From contig CANNZV010002487.1 of NCBI GenBank assembly GCA_947561585.1, forward strand, positions 32,132-96,131: a stretch of DNA of 64,000 bases, in the 5' to 3' direction. The DNA comes from Caprella mutica. Lineage: Eukaryota > Arthropoda > Malacostraca > Amphipoda > Caprellidae. The translations under genes were made by a program, and so were the position numbers. Positions 58,743 to 64,000 of the stretch are shown piece by piece (within the stretch, counting starts at the first letter, position 1; every line of letters begins with the position of its first letter). The notes under the pieces were generated by a model, which saw nothing but the letters and a program-made list of their open reading frames with translations, was not told where the DNA came from and did not search any database.

Positions 58743-61700
58743 ATGTCGTGAGTATTAGATTAAAACTAAAAACATTTTAATAACAAAAACGAAGTTATAA
58801 TTCCAAATAATATTTATGTTGTATTTCAGACAAACTACAAGTCAACAGCCTGATTATTTGGTAAGTGAAAGTGAAAATAGAATTTAATCATAAAAGTGGA
58901 AAAAGAAAATGATGTCAAAATCTGTTTGAATTCTAAATAACAGGGCATGGATGCCGAAGGATTGAGTGAACCGACAGAGAAAGGGTCCTGTGAGGAATCA
59001 TCTGTGGTCTCAGTGCGTACAGGATGCTGCTCTTTCAACCCAGTAAGCGGATCTGGCAAACGATGGCATCAAAGTCAGATGCTGTTATTGCCATTCGTTC
59101 CAATTGCAGCTTTAATCGCTCAGAATTGCTGGTCTATGATGGATATTATCATTTATCAATCGGAAATGAAGGAACTACGAAGACAGGTAATGTTACAAGG
59201 AAATTTTATTTTTCGGTGTTTCAATTAGTATTGTAGTTCGAAATTTTTAAAGTTAATTCAAACAAATAAAATTATAGGTGGACGGAACTGTGGAAATGGG
59301 TTTACTTCTAACGGCTCTTCAAGTTGAACGTGCCGAGGTAGCTTACTTTATATTTTCGAACGGAACAAGATTAAGGTAACAATACTTATTCTGTATTGCA
59401 TATTGTTGGAAATGTTCTTCTACAAAGCATAACTTTCACGAAACATTATTAAATTGTAAAATCTTTATTAGGACGAGTTTATCTGAGACTTTTGAGAAAA
59501 CTGACCACGTTCTTGAAGAAGTGCACACTTGGCCTGAATTCACTGAAACTAGTTTCCAAATTCTGAATTCGAAGCTTCGGTTTCAAATCAAACTGGAAGA
59601 TTTGAGGTGGGCCAATCAAATGTTTATATTCTCAAAAAAATTTCTTTTAGGAATAGGTTATTACCTAAAGTCTCAGAGAGTCTATAAATTACAGAGAAAC
59701 GTTGAATCCGAAGTACCAAGGTGAAGGGGACTCAGTGCAGGTTAAGATGAACTGGTACACCTCAATCAGTTACTACATCATGGATGCAATGATACAACGG
59801 ATAAAGGATGCAGACATTTCGTCCATTTGGAAGTAAGTTAAAATACATTGAATTTATTTTGTTAATTTTGCTACCTCTACCTATTTTGTCTTTTGACAAT
59901 TGCTTTTCTTCAGACTTCTGGTGTCATATAAGGATTTAATAAGATCTGTTGAATTCTTCGGGATTTCCACGGTGGAAGGATTGAACTATTTTGGTCGAGG
60001 AACATTGAATGCTGAGAGATTCGTAAACTATATCACCTATGATGCTCTTGCTTGGAAATCTCTCAACCAGACGAAGGATTTCGTTCCAGTTATTCGAGAT
60101 ACTGTGAACTCCTTGACCACTCTCAGTGATTCAGAATTTCAAAATATTTCGAATTGGTAAATTCATTAGTAGAATGTATATGATTTTATAAACTTTATGA
60201 ACTTTTTGTATTAACTAAATGAGTAATTCATTTCAAAAGGCGACGACTCATAAAGGAAAATAAGGAACGAGAAGTCAGTTTGAGTGTTGCTGATGAGTAC
60301 TACTACATGATGGTTAGTCTCACAGATGAACTGAGGAATCTCCAGGCGCATCTGCTTTCTATGATAAGGTTAGCATATTTGATACTATTGAAAATATAAT
60401 CAAGTTTGAAATAAAATATTAATAATGAACTGTGATTTGAAAATCAGGAAGTTCATGAATTCAGAAGTAACTCGTGCAGATACCCAATCTTCATTGTCTA
60501 TTCTTCTTCTGATTCTTCTACTTCTTATATCTCCAGTAATCATTTTCATCACAAGACATGCAACTAACACAATTCAGGTGAATAAAATATTACAAATTAT
60601 GCTAAGCTTGAAGAATACCTTTAATTATGAATGCATTAATTCGAAACCAATATCCAAAGCTATACGCAGCAAGTCTGAGCAGTAGAACTCGGGAACTAAG
60701 GAGAGAAAAACATCGCTCGGACCGCCTCATCTACCAAATGCTACCAGAGCCTGTGGCAGTTCAACTCCGAGACAGAAAATCAGTAGGGAAATATAAGATA
60801 TTCGAACAGATACATTTGGCCCTTGATCGTATTATAACTGTTCATTTTCCTTAAAATAAGGTACCTGCTGAGAGCTACCGATGTGTCACGGTGTATTTCT
60901 GCGACATTGTTGGTTTCACGAGACTGGCTGCTGAATCTACTCCTTTACAGGTAAATGGAAAAGATTTTATGGTTTGTACGTAATTATATTCTTCATAAAA
61001 CTCAACAAACTTTTATTTACCAGGTTGTTGAGCTATTGAACTGTCTGTATAACATGTTTGACTCTCGCATTGAAAATTACGACGTGTATAAAGTGGAAAC
61101 GATTGGAGATTCATACATGGTTGTATCTGGATTACCGCATCCAAACGGTCGGTAATTTTTTCACAAACCATCATACAATTGCATCAAGAAAATTATTAAC
61201 TGATGTTTCTATTGAAGGTATTCGACATGTTTCTGAAATTGCGGATTTAGCTTTGGATATGATAGAGCAAGTGCGAGCATTCAGAATCCCTTACCGTCCG
61301 GATAAACCATTGGAGATCCGAGCTGGAATGAATTCTGGTCCATGTGTGGCAGGTATGAGGATTTTCTTTTTATTGTGTAGTTTTATGTTAACCGTTATCT
61401 TAATGAAATCATTATATTTTCAGGAATTGTTGGAACTAAAATGCCTCGATATTGTTTGTTCGGAGACACTGTGAACGTAGCTTCACGAATGGAATCTACA
61501 GGGGAAGGTATTATACTACTCTCTGGTAATAGTTCACTCTGAAATAAAGTCATCCATTAACAAATATTCTTGTGTTTTGCAGCTATGAGAGTCCACATAA
61601 CTCAGTCTTCAAAGGAATTACTTGAAGCAGTTGGAGGGTACGTCTTCGAGTTCAGAGGGTATCAGGATGTCAAGGTGAGTAATTTACATTGTCGTGATCC

Positions 61701-61876
61701 TTTTAAATTTATAAGTAATTAGGAGATATTAATATCTTCTCCAATACATGACTCTTCTGTATTTTCAGGGTAAAGGGAACTTACCAACCTTCTGGCTGAT
61801 AGATGGACCTAGAGACCACCAGAGTCGAGAAGTGAAGACTCCTATTATGATAACACAAGATGCACCACCGGTTTGA
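58743..61876 (+). CDS. Membrane guanylate cyclase with NIT-like sensor, copy 2
   Basis: Exons: 58743-58747, 58830-58860, 58944-59186, 59278-59375, 59472-59606, 59695-59832, 59914-60156, 60240-60368, 60448-60577, 60660-60782, 60861-60950, 61024-61147, 61218-61352, 61424-61507, 61583-61674, 61769-61876; 635 residues from the ATG at 58743 (an upstream start is possible). Exon lengths equal those of copy 1 from the fifth coding exon on, except that the 213-base exon is split by a 78-base intron and the last exon is longer. The layout is the same: two membrane helices, NIT-like helical region, coiled linker, class III catalytic domain with D440 and D484, E480, CLFGD and NVASR. The exon 59914-60156 differs from copy 1 at only five of 81 residues. 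The C-terminus ends MITQDAPPV instead of SNIKVAQN. The donor after 61147 is weak (GTCGGT), otherwise the gene looks intact. Confidence 0.9.
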
Positions 61877-62449
61877 ATAGAATAGGAGCGATCAAAGAAA
61901 AATCCTCTTAAAGTTGAATAGATGAATTGTAATGACATCTATGTTTCGTATTGGTAATGAAATAGAATAAATATTTAATAAATATTTAAAGAGTATTTAT
62001 AATACTCTTTCAGAAAGAGATTATGATTTTTTATTTTACTCAATCCATTTCAAGATTGAATATTTCGATTATTTTAAAATATTAAGAGTTACCACCATGG
62101 TAAAATTTACTTTTTTAGTTATACAAATATTTTGGAAGAGCTTTATTTGATAGTTATTAATAATTTATGAGTTTTCTTATATGTATATTGTATAATGGTT
62201 GTTTTGTCTCACTTGATCTTCAGATGTGTTAGATTATTCTAGAATTTGGCCCTAGATTTTCCCTTCAAAATAACTTCTTGTTAATTCTGCTTTTGAAATT
62301 AATGAATAAATTAATTGAAGCTAGAATGTTAATAGATGATTTTAATTTAGTTAAGAATAGAGCTTAAACTGAATTAAAATATTCAAGATTTTATTGATTT
62401 AAATTTATACATTTAGTGAAGAATTTTAGATTACCTATCTAATAATTAT
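61877..62449. other. 3' flank of cyclase copy 2
   Basis: AT-rich 3' UTR and flank. AATAAA-type signals occur at about 61965-61985 (GAATAAATATTTAATAAA), 90 to 110 bases after the stop codon, a plausible polyadenylation region. Confidence 0.5.
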
Positions 62450-62451
62450 GT

Positions 62452-62667
62452 AAGGTAACTTACGAATTACCGGACGGTTCTACATCTTCTGTCATGAACT
62501 AAAAAATATGTAATAATGATTATTTAACTAGCTACTTTATTTGGTATCCATGGTACCTTTAGGTATCACGGATACCAGATAAATAACCAGTTAAACAAGG
62601 ATTAGTAAATAGTTTTTCGTTGATGATTCAAAGTGTGGAACCGTCCGATAATTCGTAAGTTACCCTT
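62452..62667. mobile_element. Palindromic MITE, best-preserved TA-site copy
   Basis: TA borders both ends. The arms GGTAACTTACGAATTACCGG and the complement of CCGATAATTCGTAAGTTACC surround the centre GGTATCCATGGTACCTTTAG, GTATCACGGATACC. Total about 216 bp, foldable as one hairpin. Confidence 0.82.
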
Positions 62668-64000
62668 ATATTTAAGTAAATTTAACCTGTAACTTATATG
62701 TAGTTAAATGTTACTTAGTGATGCTTAGTCTTTGGTGTTTTAATGTTTTAATGTGTAGATGGTGCATTATTAAATAGATGGATTGCATTTTTATCTCACT
62801 TTCATTGTATTTGGTCGATATCATTTAAGATGAATTCACATTTATAAACATTTATAATGTTAATATTTCTAGTGAGTTTTAATTTAGGTTTGCACTTTTC
62901 GAGAAAAAATTCGTGCATGATTTCAAGTTTAGATTTCAAGAGTAAGTATATAAGGAATAAATGTTCTATTTTAGGCAATAGATGTAGTAATAAAAACTGT
63001 TTCGGAGTGATTCACTAATTTCATTAACCTGATATATGTAGAAGTATTTATTATAACTCAATCATTAATTATTTAATCCACTACAACTCATTAAATGGAT
63101 TCTTAATTAATTAAAGAGAACAATCCAATTAATTGGATTATTACATACTCATGTAAATACATATCACATGTGTACCTATCTAGTGTTTCAAATTATGAAC
63201 ATATATTTAGAAGCTTTTCATTTACTTACATTCGAAAAATATGATTAAATAATGAAGTTAAATATGAACGATAAAGCTTATCCTTTACAAATTAAATAAT
63301 AAATGTAATCTAATTGAAGATTTTTCACAGTGAAAATTTGTCAACTTTAATTTTGTTATAAATAGCAAGTAGCAGTAGCTGCTATAGTCTATCCAAGCTG
63401 TTACTTTTTTCTATGTTTAATTGCAATAGAAAATTTTGATGGGTAACTATAGTAAGCATTCCATCTCCAGTTACGAAATATACTCTGTTATAAATTTTAT
63501 AGTGAAGGAGTTTTACTGAATATATTTCTTCCAGACATTATGAAATTAGTGTTTGGTTTTGAATTAAGATAAATAGAACATAAGTAATTGAGTTTTTTTC
63601 TTTCATATATAATTTATATATCTTTCATTGTATATAATAGATAATTCATTAGTCATTTATTAGTAAGACTAATTAAAAGATTTAGATTTTATGAACTTTT
63701 ATCTTGATAATAGTATAAGCTTAGAATTATTCTATTCACTAAATGATGTCCTAGAATATATAAGGCCAACACTAAAACTATTCTCAATAATTATCGAGTA
63801 TTGATAATAATTATCAAAGTATTCTCGATTATTTTAAAAGTATTTTCTATAATTTTTAAAGTATTGCAGGCAATTTACAACCGAAAACTTTTCGACCATC
63901 TAAAATGATATAAAACAAATAAATTATCAAATTATTGATGCATCCTCATACATTTTTGTAAATCACCCAATTGCTATTTATACGAGGATAAAATTCCAAG
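62668..64000. other. AT-rich end of the window, nothing recognised
   Basis: No ORF of note, array, or terminal inverted repeat. Short ATTATCGAGTATTGATAATAA palindromic sequence occurs near 63790-63815. Confidence 0.4.

Overview
The window looks like nuclear DNA from an insect, most likely a hemipteran; a planthopper-type genome is my guess from gene content and repeat style, not something I could test. It is AT-rich, genes are split by GT-AG introns on both strands, and there are no operons or bacterial signals. Most of the sequence is intergenic or intronic DNA filled with short DNA transposons and minisatellites.

Genes, left to right. (1) 122-2824, minus: 5' end of an AIFM3-like gene (Rieske-type apoptosis-inducing factor 3), continuing off the left edge. 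(2) 14221-19124, plus: complete Mediator subunit MED24, almost all in one 2.95 kb exon; a decayed Tc1/mariner-type element sits in its only coding intron. (3) 22452-28188, minus: a five-exon TPPP (p25-alpha, ringmaker-type) tubulin-polymerisation protein with a [13 protein letters not shown] N-terminal extension. (4) 33513-35022, minus: an unrecognised two-exon gene of about 384 codons. (5) 48446-52302, minus, and (6) 58743-61876, plus: two closely related membrane guanylate cyclases with an extracellular NIT-like helical sensor region, arranged head to head with about 6.4 kb between their start codons. These genes have no evident joint pathway, except that the cyclase pair is a recent inverted duplicate with nearly identical exon lengths.

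Repeats. From about 1.7 to 12.8 kb lies a nested pile of short elements. Several families (A-H in the feature list) start CCAG and end CTGG or similar, insert into one another with exact 8-bp target duplications, and differ in their arms while many share one central core (AATTCCTATGTTACCATTA and variants). Each family iterates its own short word in its arms. This is the most unusual structure I see. A second MITE group with TA target sites also combines one shared central palindrome with different arms. Other elements: a piggyBac-like MITE (11.9-12.15 kb), a hAT-like MITE (23.5 kb), a 1 kb element with about 275-bp inverted arms made of transposase 3' sequence (26.75-27.75 kb), a Mutator-like element with 9-bp duplications (53.2-54.4 kb), and two nested PIF/Harbinger-like elements (54.7-56.4 kb).

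Minisatellites are numerous (about 10.4-12.4, 21.5, 28.9-30.0, 31.2, 35.3, 36.3-37.0, 37.3, 40.5, 41.4, 43.4-44.4, 45.7 and 47.3 kb), many with a 19-20 bp period. The stretch 37.5-43.4 kb and both ends of the 30-33 kb region hold no gene I can support. All exon limits below come from reading splice sites and reading phase by eye; no transcript or database evidence was available.
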